NCBI RefSeq assembly: GCF_000785535.1
Contig: NZ_CP007595.1
Coordinates: forward strand, 4,424,439 to 4,488,438
Direction of reading: 5' to 3'
DNA length: 64,000 nt
Source of the DNA: Arthrobacter sp. PAMC 25486
GTDB lineage: Bacteria; Actinomycetota; Actinomycetes; Actinomycetales; Micrococcaceae
The position numbers and the translations under genes were made by a program. The notes under the pieces were generated by a model, which had not been told where the DNA came from, made no database searches, and worked only from the letters and a program-made list of their open reading frames with translations. Every line of letters begins with the position of its first letter. The first letter of the stretch is position 1. Below are positions 24,211 through 34,300 of the stretch, one piece after another.

Positions 24211-24681
24211 CTAGGCCTTCAGTACGCGCCTGAGTAGCGGTGACATCCGGAAGGGGACCAGCTCGTTCATGGCAAGGGACGTTTCGGTACGCTCTACGCC
24301 GGCGCACGCCAGGATCTTGCCGTTGATGCGGAACAAGTCTTCGGCGCCGGTGGAGGCCACACGCACCAGCAGATCTGCGCGGCCGCTGAGCCCATGGGCC
24401 TCAAGCACTTCGGGAATTGCCGCCAGCGAGGTGGCCAGGGCCTGAAGCTGCTGCTGCTGAACGTGAACCGAAATGAAGGCTGTCAGTGGGTAGCCAAGAG
24501 CGTTGGGGCTGATTCTGTGGTCAAAGGGTAGGAAGGCGTGGTGCCGTTCCAGCGCAGCCATTCTGGCCTGCACAGTATTGCGGGACAGTCCCAGCTTTTC
24601 GGCCATGGCAACCACGGTCTGTCGGGGATCCTGGATCAGGGCCAGGAGGATGCGTGCGTCGGTACCGTCAAGAGTAGGCAT
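24211..24681 (-). CDS. Lrp/AsnC family transcriptional regulator
   Basis: 156-aa regulator with an N-terminal helix-turn-helix (LDGTDARILLALIQDPRQ through LGLSRNTVQARMAAL) and a C-terminal RAM/AsnC effector domain. It is divergent from a 2-oxoacid dehydrogenase operon, the same arrangement as BkdR with bkd genes in other bacteria, so branched-chain amino acids are likely effectors (inference). Start ATG 24681 has no ribosome site, but TAGCCT lies 7 bases upstream, a possible leaderless promoter. Confidence 0.9.
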   Translation of the reverse strand: MPTLDGTDARILLALIQDPRQTVVAMAEKLGLSRNTVQARMAALERHHAFLPFDHRISPNALGYPLTAFISVHVQQQQLQALATSLAAIPEVLEAHGLSGRADLLVRVASTGAEDLFRINGKILACAGVERTETSLAMNELVPFRMSPLLRRVLKA

Positions 24682-24764
24682 AATGCGCAGGCTAGCACGG
24701 TCTGGAGGAGCTGGACAGTGCGTTCTGCTCAATTTTTTCCCAAGTTATTGTGCCGGATGCGCCG

Positions 24765-24780
24765 CGTGAGTAGGGTCACA
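24765..24780. promoter_or_regulatory. CRP/GlxR-like site upstream of the 2-oxoacid dehydrogenase operon
   Basis: CGTGA-N6-TCACA, one mismatch from the CRP-family consensus, 44 bp before the E1alpha start and in the intergenic region shared with the Lrp-type regulator. Confidence 0.6.
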
Positions 24781-24824
24781 TGCATAGGAACCATCCCACC
24801 AAAACGCAGGGAGGCGAACACATC

Positions 24825-25967
24825 ATGACTCAAACGCGCCACGAGCCCACAGGCCAGGCCGCCATGAAAATGCACCAGCTCATCACCGCGGACGGAACCC
24901 GCGTGGGCGATGAACTGTTGGACCCATTTGTCCAGGACGTTGACGAGAACACACTCACCTCCCTGTACCGGGACATGGTGGTCATCCGCCGGATCGACGT
25001 GGAGGCCACCGCGCTTCAGCGCCAGGGCCAGGTAGCCCTCTGGCCGCCCATGCTGGGCCAGGAAGCATCACAGGTCGGCTCGGTCCGGGCCGTGGAAAAG
25101 GATGACTTCATCTTCCCCACCTACCGTGAAAACGGTGTGGCCTACATCCGCGGCGCCAAGCTGCCCGGCATCATGGGCACCTGGCGCGGCAACATGAACA
25201 CCGGCTGGGACCCGTATGAAGTCAACATGGCCACACCTCAAATCATCATCGGCGCCCAGACGCTGCACGCCACCGGCTACGCCATGGGCATTGCCATGGA
25301 GGGCAAGGAAGCCATGGCCATTGCCTACCTCGGCGACGGCGCCACCAGCCAGGGCGACGTCCACGAGTCAATGGTGTTCGCCGCCAGCTTCCAGGCCCCC
25401 GTGGTCTTCTTTTGCCAAAACAACCACTGGGCCATCTCCGAACCAGTCGGCCTGCAATCGGCCGTCCCGATCGCCGGCCGCGCCCCCGGCTACGGCATCC
25501 CCGGCCTGCAAGTGGACGGCAACGATGTCCTGGCAGTTCTGGCCGCCACACGCTGGGCCGCCCGCCGGGCCCGCAGCGGAGGAGGCCCCAGCTTCATCGA
25601 GGCCGTCACCTACCGGATGGGCCCGCACACCACCGCCGACGACCCCACCCGCTACCGCGGCGTCACCGAACTGGAGGAATGGGCCGCCAAGGACCCCCTG
25701 GATCGGCTGCGCACGTACTTGCTTAACGCCGGAATGCTCGACGCCGCAGGTGAAGCCGCGATTGCAGCGGACGCCGACGCCGTGGCCGCCGAGCTCCGGG
25801 ATGCCTGCATCAACATCCCCGACCCCGAACCCATGAGCGCCTTTGCGGACATCTACGTTGACGCCCATCCAGTCCTTGACCGTGAACGGGAACAATACCG
25901 GCGGTACCTGGCCTCGTTTGCGGGCCAGCCGGGCGCAGGTCACCAAGTGCAAGGGAGTGCATCATGA
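24825..25967 (+). CDS. 2-oxoacid dehydrogenase E1 alpha subunit (branched-chain/pyruvate type)
   Basis: Thiamine-diphosphate subunit that decarboxylates a 2-oxoacid; first enzyme of a heterotetrameric E1 with the next gene. The TPP motif GDGATSQGDVHE ... CQNNHWAIS is intact, and PMLGQEASQVGSV and MGPHTTADDPTRY are typical. 380 aa from ATG 24825, with AGGGAGGCG 8 bases upstream (an earlier in-frame ATG at 24780 lacks a site and would overlap the CRP-like site). The Lrp-type neighbour suggests branched-chain oxoacids as substrate, but pyruvate or acetoin cannot be excluded. Confidence 0.9.
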   Translation: MTQTRHEPTGQAAMKMHQLITADGTRVGDELLDPFVQDVDENTLTSLYRDMVVIRRIDVEATALQRQGQVALWPPMLGQEASQVGSVRAVEKDDFIFPTYRENGVAYIRGAKLPGIMGTWRGNMNTGWDPYEVNMATPQIIIGAQTLHATGYAMGIAMEGKEAMAIAYLGDGATSQGDVHESMVFAASFQAPVVFFCQNNHWAISEPVGLQSAVPIAGRAPGYGIPGLQVDGNDVLAVLAATRWAARRARSGGGPSFIEAVTYRMGPHTTADDPTRYRGVTELEEWAAKDPLDRLRTYLLNAGMLDAAGEAAIAADADAVAAELRDACINIPDPEPMSAFADIYVDAHPVLDREREQYRRYLASFAGQPGAGHQVQGSAS

Positions 25968-26974
25968 GCAAGTTGAGCCTGACACAGGCCATCAACGCCG
26001 GCCTCCGGCGGGCCATGGAAGAGGACCCGAAAGTGGTGCTGATGGGCGAAGACATCGGCACCCTGGGCGGGGTCTTTCGCGTCACCGACGGGCTGATGAA
26101 GGACTTCGGCTCCCACCGCGTCATCGACACGCCGCTGGCCGAATCGGCCATCATAGGCACAGCCGTGGGCCTTGCCTACCGTGGCTTCCGGCCGGTATGC
26201 GAGATCCAGTTTGACGGCTTCATCTACCCGGGGTTCGACCAGATCGTCTCCCAGGTGGCAAAGCTGCACGCGCGCACCCACGGCAAGGTGCGGATGCCGT
26301 TGACCATCAGGGTGCCCTTCGGCGGCGGAATCGGCTCTCCCGAACACCACTCGGAATCCCCGGAAGCCTACTTTGTACACACCTCGGGGCTTCGCGTCAT
26401 CAGCCCCTCCAACCCGCAGGACGCCTACACCATGCTGCGTCAGGCCATCGCGAGCGACGACCCTGTCCTCTACTTTGAGCCCAAGCGCCGCTACCACACC
26501 AAGGGTGAGGTGGATCTGGACGCGGCACTTTCTGCGGCCCCTCTCATGGGCGCCGCACGTGTGGTGGCGCCAGGCACCGACGTCACGCTCGTCAGTTACG
26601 GGCCGCTGGTGCGCACGGCCCTTGATGCCGCAACCGCAGCGACCGCCGACGGCGTCTCCGTGGAGGTCATCGACCTGCGCTCACTGTCGCCTGTTGACTA
26701 TGCGCCCATTATGGAATCGGTGCGCCGCACCGGCCGCCTCGTCATCGCCCACGAGGCCGGAAAGACCCTGGGCCTCGGCGCGGAAATCGCGGCCACCATC
26801 ACCGAACGCTGCTTCAACTATCTGGAAAGCGCCCCCGTACGCATCACCGGCTTCGACATCCCGTACCCGCCGTCAAAGTTGGAGAAGCACCATCTGCCCG
26901 ACCTTGACCGGATGCTCGACGGCGTCGACCGCGCCTTGGGCCGGACCAACTCCCAGACAGGCATGGAGGACTGA
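25964..26974 (+). CDS. 2-oxoacid dehydrogenase E1 beta subunit
   Basis: Beta half of the E1 component, 336 aa, transketolase-like fold. VVLMGEDIGTLGGVFRVT, PLAESAIIGTAVGLAYRG and FGGGIGSPEHHSESPEAYF (containing the His-rich active-site loop) are visible. The ATG overlaps the E1alpha stop by four bases. The E2 gene starts 1 base after its stop. Confidence 0.94.
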   Translation: MSKLSLTQAINAGLRRAMEEDPKVVLMGEDIGTLGGVFRVTDGLMKDFGSHRVIDTPLAESAIIGTAVGLAYRGFRPVCEIQFDGFIYPGFDQIVSQVAKLHARTHGKVRMPLTIRVPFGGGIGSPEHHSESPEAYFVHTSGLRVISPSNPQDAYTMLRQAIASDDPVLYFEPKRRYHTKGEVDLDAALSAAPLMGAARVVAPGTDVTLVSYGPLVRTALDAATAATADGVSVEVIDLRSLSPVDYAPIMESVRRTGRLVIAHEAGKTLGLGAEIAATITERCFNYLESAPVRITGFDIPYPPSKLEKHHLPDLDRMLDGVDRALGRTNSQTGMED

Positions 26975-26975
26975 C

Positions 26976-28331
26976 ATGATTGCCGAATTCAAGCTGCCCG
27001 ACCTTGGTGAGGGCCTCACCGAATCAGAAATCGTCAGCTGGGCCGTCGCCGTTGGCGACACCGTGGCGCTCAACCAGGTCCTCGGCGAAGTTGAAACCGC
27101 CAAGGCCGTCGTGGAACTGCCCTCGCCCTATGCGGGGACCGTTACTGCCATCACCCACGACCCCGGCACCATGGTGGAGGTCGGCGAAGTGATCATTGCC
27201 TTCGACGTTCCTGACGCTGGTGGTCAAGCTCCGTCCGGCAAGGGGACCTCGTCGGCGCCTGCGGAGGAAGCGCCGAAGCGGATTCCCACTCTCGTTGGGT
27301 ACGGGGCTGACCCCGAGACGTCGGCCGTTCCGGTCCGCAGGCAGCGCGCGTTTGCAACTGTTGGGGCACCTGCTCTGGAGGTCGAAGCAGGGGCTGCCGC
27401 ACCCGCCGCAGCCCCTGCCGGGCCGGTTCAGTTGGACCGGCCGCGGTCCACACCCCCGGTCCGGAAGCTGGCCCGCGACCTCGGCATCGAACTGGACCTG
27501 CTGGCCGGTACGGGGGAGCGGGGGCTGATCACCCGCTCCGACGTCGTCACCTTTGCCGGGGACCACACCCAAGGTGCCGGAACCGCGGTGGCGGGTGCGC
27601 CGTCGTCCATGGAATTGGGGCACACGGGTCAGCGGGAGGTGCGCACACCTATCAAGGGGGTGCAGAAGTTCATGGCCCAGGCCATGGTGCAAAGCGCCTT
27701 CACGGCACCGCACGTCACGGAATTTTTGACCGTCGATGTCACCGCCGGCATGGAATTTTTGGCGAAACTGCGTCTGCGGAAGGAATTTGCCGGGGTCAAG
27801 GTCACGCCACTCACGCTGGCTGCCAAGGCCGTCAGCCTGGCGGTGGCGCGGCATCCGGAGCTGAATTCGCACTGGGATGAGGCCGCGCAGGAGGTGGTCA
27901 GCTTCAATTACCTGAACCTGGGCATTGCCGCGGACACGCCCCGGGGGCTGCTGGTGCCCAACATCAAGGACGTCCAGGCGATGGGGCTGCGCGAGCTCGC
28001 CGGGGCGCTGGGCGGGCTGGCCGAGACGGCCCGGGCGGGGAAGACGCCGCCCGCGGACCTGGCCGGCGGCACCTTCTCCATCACCAACATTGGCGTGTTC
28101 GGCATCGATGGCGGCACACCCATCCTGAACCCGGGGGAGGCTGGAATTCTGGCCCTCGGTGCCGTGCGGAAGCTGCCGTGGGAATATCAGGGGCAGGTGG
28201 CGCTGCGGCAGGTGATGACGTTGAGTTTGTCGTTCGACCACAGGCTGGTCGACGGCGCACGCGGCTCCCGTTTCCTGGCCGATGTGGCTGCCGTGGTGGC
28301 CGATCCCGCCATGGCGTTGGCGCTGGGCTAA
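26976..28331 (+). CDS. Dihydrolipoamide acyltransferase (E2) of the 2-oxoacid dehydrogenase
   Basis: 451 aa. One lipoyl domain (lipoylation site K43 in VETAKAVVELP), an Ala/Pro-rich linker, a peripheral-subunit-binding domain (about residues 150-190, STPPVRKLARDLGIELD), and a catalytic domain with FDHRLVDGA (His and Asp of the active site). A single lipoyl domain is usual for branched-chain-type E2. The E3 (lpd) gene is not in this window. The long open frame upstream overlaps E1beta and is not used. Confidence 0.94.
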   Translation: MIAEFKLPDLGEGLTESEIVSWAVAVGDTVALNQVLGEVETAKAVVELPSPYAGTVTAITHDPGTMVEVGEVIIAFDVPDAGGQAPSGKGTSSAPAEEAPKRIPTLVGYGADPETSAVPVRRQRAFATVGAPALEVEAGAAAPAAAPAGPVQLDRPRSTPPVRKLARDLGIELDLLAGTGERGLITRSDVVTFAGDHTQGAGTAVAGAPSSMELGHTGQREVRTPIKGVQKFMAQAMVQSAFTAPHVTEFLTVDVTAGMEFLAKLRLRKEFAGVKVTPLTLAAKAVSLAVARHPELNSHWDEAAQEVVSFNYLNLGIAADTPRGLLVPNIKDVQAMGLRELAGALGGLAETARAGKTPPADLAGGTFSITNIGVFGIDGGTPILNPGEAGILALGAVRKLPWEYQGQVALRQVMTLSLSFDHRLVDGARGSRFLADVAAVVADPAMALALG

Positions 28332-28449
28332 ACAGGCGGGAAAGTGCGGCCGGAACGCAACGATTCGGCTCTGGCCACTGGCGGCCGGCGGACGTATATT
28401 TGTAGTGACCCCCACTTTGGGAGCCAACTTGTTAAGGAGGTTGGTATCA

Positions 28450-28818
28450 ATGAAGAGGTGGAATCGCTGGCAAGATTATGTTGCCGTGATCGCAGGCCTT
28501 TATGCCGCGCTTTCAACGATGTGGACGACGCAGCAAGGCAGTTCAATGGTCATGATGATTGGCTGCGGCGTGCTGCTGGTGGCAGCCGGTCTCTGGAACC
28601 TGATGAGCCCCGGGCAGACGGCGGCTGAATGGGCCCTTATGGTCCTTGGCGCCCTTTTGTTTGTCTCCCCGTGGATTGCTGGTTACACAGCACACACCGG
28701 AGCAACCTGGACTTCATGGATCGCTGGAGGCGTGGCACTGATCGCAGGTGTTCTGGCATTGCAGCCAAGCATGCACGAACGCACGGACGGTCATCAGGGA
28801 GGTGTGGCGGCACACTAA
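28450..28818 (+). CDS. SPW-repeat membrane protein
   Basis: 122-aa protein with four membrane segments in two repeats; the second repeat carries the SPWIAGYT motif that defines the family, the first a degenerate counterpart (LMSPGQTAAE). Function is unknown. The strong site AAGGAGG lies 10 bases before the ATG. It stands alone after the E2 gene (118 bp away) and before a gene-free stretch. Confidence 0.85.
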   Translation: MKRWNRWQDYVAVIAGLYAALSTMWTTQQGSSMVMMIGCGVLLVAAGLWNLMSPGQTAAEWALMVLGALLFVSPWIAGYTAHTGATWTSWIAGGVALIAGVLALQPSMHERTDGHQGGVAAH

Positions 28819-29159
28819 ACCCATGCCGTTTCATGTGGCGGGCGCGGGGGAACCCCGGCGCCCGCCATCGTGGTTTCCTGCAGGTTGGGTGTCTGACGCC
28901 GATCCCGGTGTCTGACGCCGTTCGTGCCGCGAACCATCGAAGCGCGCCACCAATAGTGCTGTACGCCGCTGGGCCGGCTGCCGCCGCCGGCGTATCAGCG
29001 GCTTTTCGCGCCCAGTGGGCAAATGTGTCAGGCACCGTTGCCGTCCACCATGAATGCGCCCGTAGCCGTGGGCATTCGAACGGGCACGTCAAGGAGCTGG
29101 TGGGCAGGGCCGGAAACGCCGTCGTCCGCGGCGCACTGTGGCCGAGCGTCAATAATGGG
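28819..29159. other. Gene-free stretch
   Basis: 341 bp. Open frames run through it on both strands but have no ribosome site, no recognisable domain and atypical composition. A 14-base segment (GGTGTCTGACGCCG) occurs twice, 21 bp apart (about 28888 and 28909). It may be a decayed gene; nothing firm can be said. Confidence 0.4.
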
Positions 29160-29672
29160 TCACTGCAGGTCTTGATACATCAAGTGCAGGCCAACCAGAC
29201 CCTCCTCGGGATGGTCAAAGGCCTCCGGAACGGTGCCGATGATCTCGAACCCGAGCGACTGCCACAGGTGGACCGCAGGATGATTCGTTTGCACGACGGC
29301 ATTGAACTGGATGCCCCGATAGCCTTCACGTTGCGCCCAGTCGATGACGTACTCACCCAGGGCCCGCCCAACGCCTTGGCCCCGATGGCTTGGGTCAACC
29401 AAAAATGAGGCAGTGGCGATGTGTTGACCGCGTCCTGGCCGGTTGGGGCCCATCTTCGCGGATCCGATGATGCCGACTCCCTCGGTGGCGACGACCGTCT
29501 GGCCGGGTGGCTGTTCCATCCACCATGGCCGGGCCTCTTCGAGCGTCTGGTTGTCCGAGAATGCATATGTTCGCCCCTCCGCCATCGTGACACGGTAGAA
29601 GTCGAAAATGCTGGGCCAGTCTTCGTCGGTGCACGGTCTGATCTCCATGGGAGCTAGTGTAACTGGTGCCAT
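29160..29672 (-). CDS. GNAT family N-acetyltransferase (phosphinothricin-acetyltransferase-like)
   Basis: 170 aa. Acetyl-CoA binding motif A is visible as FLVDPSHRGQGVGRALGEYV, and motif B as HLWQSLGFEIIGTV. The pattern resembles PAT/YncA-type N-acetyltransferases. Start ATG 29672 is chosen because TGGAG lies 8-9 bases upstream; ATG 29648 would remove eight residues. The acceptor is unknown. Confidence 0.82.
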   Translation of the reverse strand: MAPVTLAPMEIRPCTDEDWPSIFDFYRVTMAEGRTYAFSDNQTLEEARPWWMEQPPGQTVVATEGVGIIGSAKMGPNRPGRGQHIATASFLVDPSHRGQGVGRALGEYVIDWAQREGYRGIQFNAVVQTNHPAVHLWQSLGFEIIGTVPEAFDHPEEGLVGLHLMYQDLQ

Positions 29673-29774
29673 AATTGGCGCTCCAGGCACCCAATCCGGA
29701 TCCCGCACGGGGCCGCGAGCCCAGCTGCGCAACGGGTCGGGGCGCAGCCGCACGGGTCGCTGCAGGGCTGTCGG

Positions 29775-30392
29775 CTAAATCCCCGTCAGGCCCGCCCAGG
29801 CCATCGACTCCAGCACCGACCGGGCCGTGCCGTCCGGGACATCGGCGCGTCCCACAGGTAGTCCGTGCAGTTGAACGCTGTGCGGGGTGGAGTTGATCAG
29901 GCCAAAAACCGCATGGGCCTGCAGCCGCCGGACCGAAGCCGCACGGTCGGGATACAGTCGGCCCAACACATCAACCCAAAGCTCCACGTAGGCGCGCTGC
30001 AATGACCTGACGGCGGAGCTGTCGGCGGTGCCCAAACTGTCAAAATCCCTGTCCTGCACGCGGATCACATCCGGCTTCCCCAAGGCAAAGTCAACGTGGA
30101 AGGCCACGAGCGCTCGCAGGGAGGAAACGGCGTCGGGCTCGATGGCAAGCACGGCCCGCCCGCCGGCCAAAAGGTCCTCACTGACCCCAACCAGCAACGC
30201 GCCGAGCAACGCCTGCTTGCCCTCGAAATGCCTATATACAGCAGGACCGCTCACCCCCGCCGCCGACCCAAGATCCTCGATGGAGACGCCGTTGAAACCC
30301 CGCTGGGCGAACAGCGACGCGGCGGAATGCAGCAGCACAGTGCGCCGCTCGGCCTTGGCCAGGGTGCGTGCATTGGCTGGTTGCGTACTCAT
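29775..30392 (-). CDS. TetR family regulator of the carboxylase/CoA operon
   Basis: 205 aa with N-terminal helix-turn-helix (LFAQRGFNGVSIEDLG ... GVSGPAVYRHFEGKQALL) and a C-terminal ligand domain. ATG start with GGAAGGGA upstream. Divergent from the acyl-CoA carboxylase operon with 121 bp between start codons, in which an imperfect palindrome lies at 30449-30470. By analogy with LiuR/KstR2-like TetR regulators it probably represses that operon until an acyl-CoA intermediate binds. Confidence 0.9.
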   Translation of the reverse strand: MSTQPANARTLAKAERRTVLLHSAASLFAQRGFNGVSIEDLGSAAGVSGPAVYRHFEGKQALLGALLVGVSEDLLAGGRAVLAIEPDAVSSLRALVAFHVDFALGKPDVIRVQDRDFDSLGTADSSAVRSLQRAYVELWVDVLGRLYPDRAASVRRLQAHAVFGLINSTPHSVQLHGLPVGRADVPDGTARSVLESMAWAGLTGI

Positions 30393-30422
30393 TTATCCCT
30401 TCCGTTGGATTTGCGCCGGGCT

Positions 30423-30438
30423 TGTGCTGGACATCACA
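30423..30438. promoter_or_regulatory. CRP/GlxR-like site between TetR and the carboxylase operon
   Basis: TGTGC-N6-TCACA, one mismatch from the CRP-family consensus, in the divergent control region. Confidence 0.5.
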
Positions 30439-30448
30439 GAACTGACAG

Positions 30449-30470
30449 ACTAACCTGAAATTCAGTTAGT
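30449..30470. promoter_or_regulatory. Candidate TetR operator
   Basis: ACTAA-C-CTGAA-A-TTCAG-TTAGT: two 10-base arms that are complementary apart from one extra C in the left arm. It lies 44 bp before the carboxylase start and 57 bp before the TetR start, the expected place for the local repressor. Confidence 0.55.
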
Positions 30471-30513
30471 ACTTATTAACTTAGCTCAGTTGCAGTGGGA
30501 AAACGAGGAATCG

Positions 30514-32121
30514 ATGGAGATCTTGCAGAGCCGGGTGGAAGCATCGGGGGAGGCCTTCGCACGCAATGACGCCGCGCAGCGCGCCCTGGTGGAGGAGCTG
30601 CACGGGCATTTGCGCGCCACGGCGCTGGGCGGGCCGGAAAAATCCCGGGAGCGCCACGTTTCCCGCGGCAAGCTGCTCCCGCGGGACCGGGTCAACCACC
30701 TGCTCGATGACGGCAGCCCCTTCCTGGAGATTTCCCCCCTCGCCGCCCACGACATGTACGACGGCGCGTCCCCCGGTGCCGGTGTCATCGCCGGCATCGG
30801 CGTGGTTGAGGGGCGCCACGTCATGATCGTGTGCAACGACGCCACGGTCAAGGGCGGCACGTACTACCCGCTGACGGTGAAGAAGCACCTGCGGGCGCAG
30901 GAGATCGCGCTGGAGAACAGGCTGCCGTGCATTTACCTGGTGGATTCCGGCGGCGCGTTCCTGCCCAAACAGGACGAGGTGTTCCCCGACAAGGAGCACT
31001 TTGGCCGGATCTTCTTCAACCAGGCGCAAATGTCCGCCCGGAAGATTCCGCAGATAGCAGCCGTCATGGGCTCCTGCACCGCTGGCGGCGCGTATATGCC
31101 GGCCATGAGCGATGAGACCGTCATCGTGCGCAACCAGGGCACCATCTTCCTCGGCGGACCACCTCTGGTGAAGGCCGCCATCGGCGAGATCGTCACGGCG
31201 GAGGAGCTCGGCGGCGGGGACGTGCACGCGAGCATTTCCGGCGTCGTCGACCACCTGGCGGAGAACGACGAACACGCGCTCGCCATCATCCGTGACATTG
31301 TGGCCACGCTGCCGCCCAACCCGGCACCAGCCTGGGCGCTCACGGCCCCGCAAGTGCCGGCAGCGGACCCGGAGGAGCTTTACGGTGCCGTCCCCACTGA
31401 CCTCAACACGGCCTATGACATCCGCGAGATCATTGCCCGGCTCGTGGACGGCAGCAAGTTCCACGAATTCAAGAAGCACTACGGCACCACGCTCGTCACC
31501 GGATTTGCCACGCTGCACGGGCATCCGGTGGGGATCGTGGCCAACAACGGCGTGCTGTTCAGCGAATCCGCGTTGAAGGGTGCGCACTTCATCGAGCTGT
31601 GCGACCAGCGCGGCATCCCGCTGCTCTTCCTGCAAAACCTCAACGGCTTCATGGTGGGCAAGGACTACGAGCACGGCGGCATCGCCAAGCACGGTGCCAA
31701 GATGGTCACGGCCGTCGCCACGGCGCGGGTGCCGAAATTGACGGTCATTGTGGGCGGGTCCTTCGGCGCCGGCAACTACTCTATGTGCGGGCGCGCCTAC
31801 AGCCCCCGCTTCCTGTGGATGTGGCCGGCCGCGCGGATCTCCGTCATGGGCGGCAACCAGGCCTCCTCCGTGCTGGCCACCGTCAAACGGGATGCGCATG
31901 AACGGGCCGGGCACGACTGGTCCGCCGAGGCGGAAACCGATTTCAAGGCACCCATCCTGGCCCAATACGAGCACCAGGGGAGCCCCTACTATTCCACCGC
32001 CCGGTTGTGGGACGACGGCGTGATCGACCCCATGGACACCCGCACAGTTTTGGGGCTTGCCCTGGACGTGTGCGCCAGGACCCCGCTGCCCGAGACCTCC
32101 TTCGGTCTCTTTAGGATGTGA
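30514..32121 (+). CDS. Acyl-CoA carboxylase carboxyltransferase (beta) subunit, methylcrotonyl-CoA type
   Basis: Transfers CO2 from carboxybiotin to an acyl-CoA. 535 aa with N- and C-terminal crotonase-like halves: [17 protein letters not shown] forms the oxyanion region of the first, and [16 protein letters not shown] with [11 protein letters not shown] that of the second. These match MccB/AccD1 rather than propionyl-CoA carboxylase. ATG 30514 has GAGGA 6 bases upstream. The position (with biotin subunit, acyl-CoA dehydrogenase, CoA transferase, MaoC and CitE) mirrors accD1 in the mycobacterial leucine cluster, so 3-methylcrotonyl-CoA is the likely substrate. Confidence 0.92.
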   Translation: MEILQSRVEASGEAFARNDAAQRALVEELHGHLRATALGGPEKSRERHVSRGKLLPRDRVNHLLDDGSPFLEISPLAAHDMYDGASPGAGVIAGIGVVEGRHVMIVCNDATVKGGTYYPLTVKKHLRAQEIALENRLPCIYLVDSGGAFLPKQDEVFPDKEHFGRIFFNQAQMSARKIPQIAAVMGSCTAGGAYMPAMSDETVIVRNQGTIFLGGPPLVKAAIGEIVTAEELGGGDVHASISGVVDHLAENDEHALAIIRDIVATLPPNPAPAWALTAPQVPAADPEELYGAVPTDLNTAYDIREIIARLVDGSKFHEFKKHYGTTLVTGFATLHGHPVGIVANNGVLFSESALKGAHFIELCDQRGIPLLFLQNLNGFMVGKDYEHGGIAKHGAKMVTAVATARVPKLTVIVGGSFGAGNYSMCGRAYSPRFLWMWPAARISVMGGNQASSVLATVKRDAHERAGHDWSAEAETDFKAPILAQYEHQGSPYYSTARLWDDGVIDPMDTRTVLGLALDVCARTPLPETSFGLFRM

Positions 32122-34298
32122 GCTGCGAAATGACTGAACTTCCCAACACCCCTCCCCTTGACGCCCCTGCCGTTGACACTGCCCCTTTTGGTGCTGTACC
32201 TTTTGCTACCGTGCTCGTGGCCAACCGCGGCGAGATCGCCTGCCGCGTCATCCGCACCCTGAAGGCGCAGGGCATCCGCTCGGTTGCCGTGTATTCCGAG
32301 GCCGACGCCGGAGCCCGCCACGTGCGCGAAGCCGACCTGGCGCTGTGCATCGGACCCGCCCCGGCAGCCGAGAGCTACCTGAGCATTGCGGCCGTCATCG
32401 AGGCCGCCCGCGCATCCGGGGCGCAGGCCGTCCACCCCGGCTACGGCTTCCTGTCCGAAAACCTTGAGTTCGCCAAGGCTTTGGACGCTGCCGGCATCAC
32501 GTTCATCGGCCCCAACATCGAGGCCCTGAACGTCATGGGCGACAAGATTCGCTCCAAGAACCATGTGGCCGCCGCCGGCGTCCCCGTTGTACCGGGCATC
32601 TCCGAACCCGGCCTCACGGACGCTGACTTGATCACGGCGGCCGCGGACATCGGCTACCCGCTGCTCATCAAGCCCTCCGCTGGCGGTGGCGGCAAGGGCA
32701 TGCACAGCGTGTTCACCGCCGGGGAGCTGCCGGCCACCCTGGCCACCGCCCGGCGTGTGGCTGCCGCCTCCTTTGGAGACGACACACTGTTCCTGGAACG
32801 CCTCGTGGCCAACCCGCGCCACATCGAGGTTCAGATTCTGGGCGACAACTTCGGCAACGTCGTCCATCTGGGCGAGCGTGAATGCTCCCTGCAGCGCCGC
32901 CACCAAAAGGTCATCGAGGAGGCGCCCTCGCCGCTGCTGTCCGGAATGGACGACGGCGGAGCCACCCGCGAGCGCATCGGCGCCGCCGCGTGTGCCGCCG
33001 CAGCCAGCGTCAACTACACGGGCGCCGGGACGGTGGAGTTCCTCGTCTCGGACGACCGCCCGGACGAGTTCTTCTTCATGGAGATGAACACCCGACTGCA
33101 GGTGGAGCACCCCGTCACCGAAATGGTGGCCCGCGTCAACGGGGAAACCCTGGACCTGGTGCAGTGGCAGCTGCGCATCGCCGCCGGGGAGAAACTCGAC
33201 TTCACCCAGGCCGATGTCACCCTCGCGGGCCACGCCGTCGAGGCCCGCGTATACGCGGAAAGCCCCGCCGACGGATTCCTGCCGGCCACCGGAACCATCG
33301 TTTCGTTCGATGAATCCGTCGCGGCACGGCCCGGCGTGCGCGTGGACAGCTCGCTGGCGCGGCGGCTGGAAATCACCGCGAACTACGACCCCATGCTGGC
33401 CAAGGTCATCGCCTGGGGCAGCGACCGGCAGGAGGCGCTCTGCCGGCTCGACACCGCACTGGCAGGCTACGTGGTTCTAGGCGTGCCCACGAACGTGGAA
33501 TACTTGCGCCTGCTGATCAACGACCCCGACGTCCAGGCCGGGCGCCTCGACACGAACCTGATCGAGCGCAAACTGCCCGACATGGTGTTCCGCCACGTCG
33601 GTGCCGGAGACTATGCTGCAGGCGCACTCGTCGCCCGGGCAGGAGATGTCGCGCGGGCCTCCGGCCTCGGGGAGGCTGCGCCGGCATCCCCGTGGTCCCA
33701 AACAGACGGCTGGCGCATCGGCGACAGCGCACCCTGGCGCAGCAGCTGGGCGGCACCCGGGCGCACCGGCGTGGTGACGGTCAGCGGCACGGAAGACAAC
33801 AGCGGCACGGAAGGTCCCGGCGTCGTGCGTGTCAGCGGGATCGGTGCGGCGCAGGAAAGCCGGACCGGGGTGGCCTTCAGTGAGTTCGCCGAGATCATGT
33901 GGGACGGCGAGCCACGCCGCTATCAAGTGGCGATGAGCGGCGACACCGTGTTCCTGGGCAGCGGCGGGTGGAGTGTTGCACTGGAACGGCTCGACCGCGA
34001 CGCGGCCACCGCACGTATGCTGGCTGGGATGGAACGCGAGGACGCCGCGGCCGATCCACAGCTGCGCAGCCCCATGCCCGGCACCGTCACCGTCGTCAAC
34101 GCAACCACGGGGGACAGGGTGGAGGCCGGGGCGGTGCTGCTGGCGGTCGAGGCCATGAAAATGGAACACCAGATTGTGGCCCCGATGGCCGGCACCGTGC
34201 ACATTGGCGTGGCCGTGGGTGCGCTGGTCAAGGCGGACCAGATCGTGGCCACGGTGACGCCGGAAGAATTAACTACAACCAGCCCTGAAGGGGAATGA
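32118..34298 (+). CDS. Acyl-CoA carboxylase biotin-carrying (alpha) subunit
   Basis: 726 aa: an N-terminal biotin carboxylase ([19 protein letters not shown]-grasp loop [28 protein letters not shown]), a middle linker, and a C-terminal biotinyl domain with the attachment Lys in [10 protein letters not shown]. It works with the beta subunit in the same operon. The GTG overlaps the upstream stop (GTGA); ATG 32130 is an alternative without a better ribosome site. The linker near residues 545-580 contains a Ser/Gly/Thr-rich duplication ([13 protein letters not shown]). Confidence 0.93.
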   Translation: MSCEMTELPNTPPLDAPAVDTAPFGAVPFATVLVANRGEIACRVIRTLKAQGIRSVAVYSEADAGARHVREADLALCIGPAPAAESYLSIAAVIEAARASGAQAVHPGYGFLSENLEFAKALDAAGITFIGPNIEALNVMGDKIRSKNHVAAAGVPVVPGISEPGLTDADLITAAADIGYPLLIKPSAGGGGKGMHSVFTAGELPATLATARRVAAASFGDDTLFLERLVANPRHIEVQILGDNFGNVVHLGERECSLQRRHQKVIEEAPSPLLSGMDDGGATRERIGAAACAAAASVNYTGAGTVEFLVSDDRPDEFFFMEMNTRLQVEHPVTEMVARVNGETLDLVQWQLRIAAGEKLDFTQADVTLAGHAVEARVYAESPADGFLPATGTIVSFDESVAARPGVRVDSSLARRLEITANYDPMLAKVIAWGSDRQEALCRLDTALAGYVVLGVPTNVEYLRLLINDPDVQAGRLDTNLIERKLPDMVFRHVGAGDYAAGALVARAGDVARASGLGEAAPASPWSQTDGWRIGDSAPWRSSWAAPGRTGVVTVSGTEDNSGTEGPGVVRVSGIGAAQESRTGVAFSEFAEIMWDGEPRRYQVAMSGDTVFLGSGGWSVALERLDRDAATARMLAGMEREDAAADPQLRSPMPGTVTVVNATTGDRVEAGAVLLAVEAMKMEHQIVAPMAGTVHIGVAVGALVKADQIVATVTPEELTTTSPEGE

Positions 34299-34300
34299 CA

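Noticed and set aside
28637..29152. 171-aa minus-strand frame in the gap after the SPW-repeat gene
   Set aside because: Overlaps the SPW gene, no ribosome site, composition unlike neighbours; at most a decayed gene.
30481..31974. 497-aa minus-strand frame opposite the carboxylase beta subunit
   Set aside because: Antisense shadow; the plus-strand protein has both crotonase-like halves intact.
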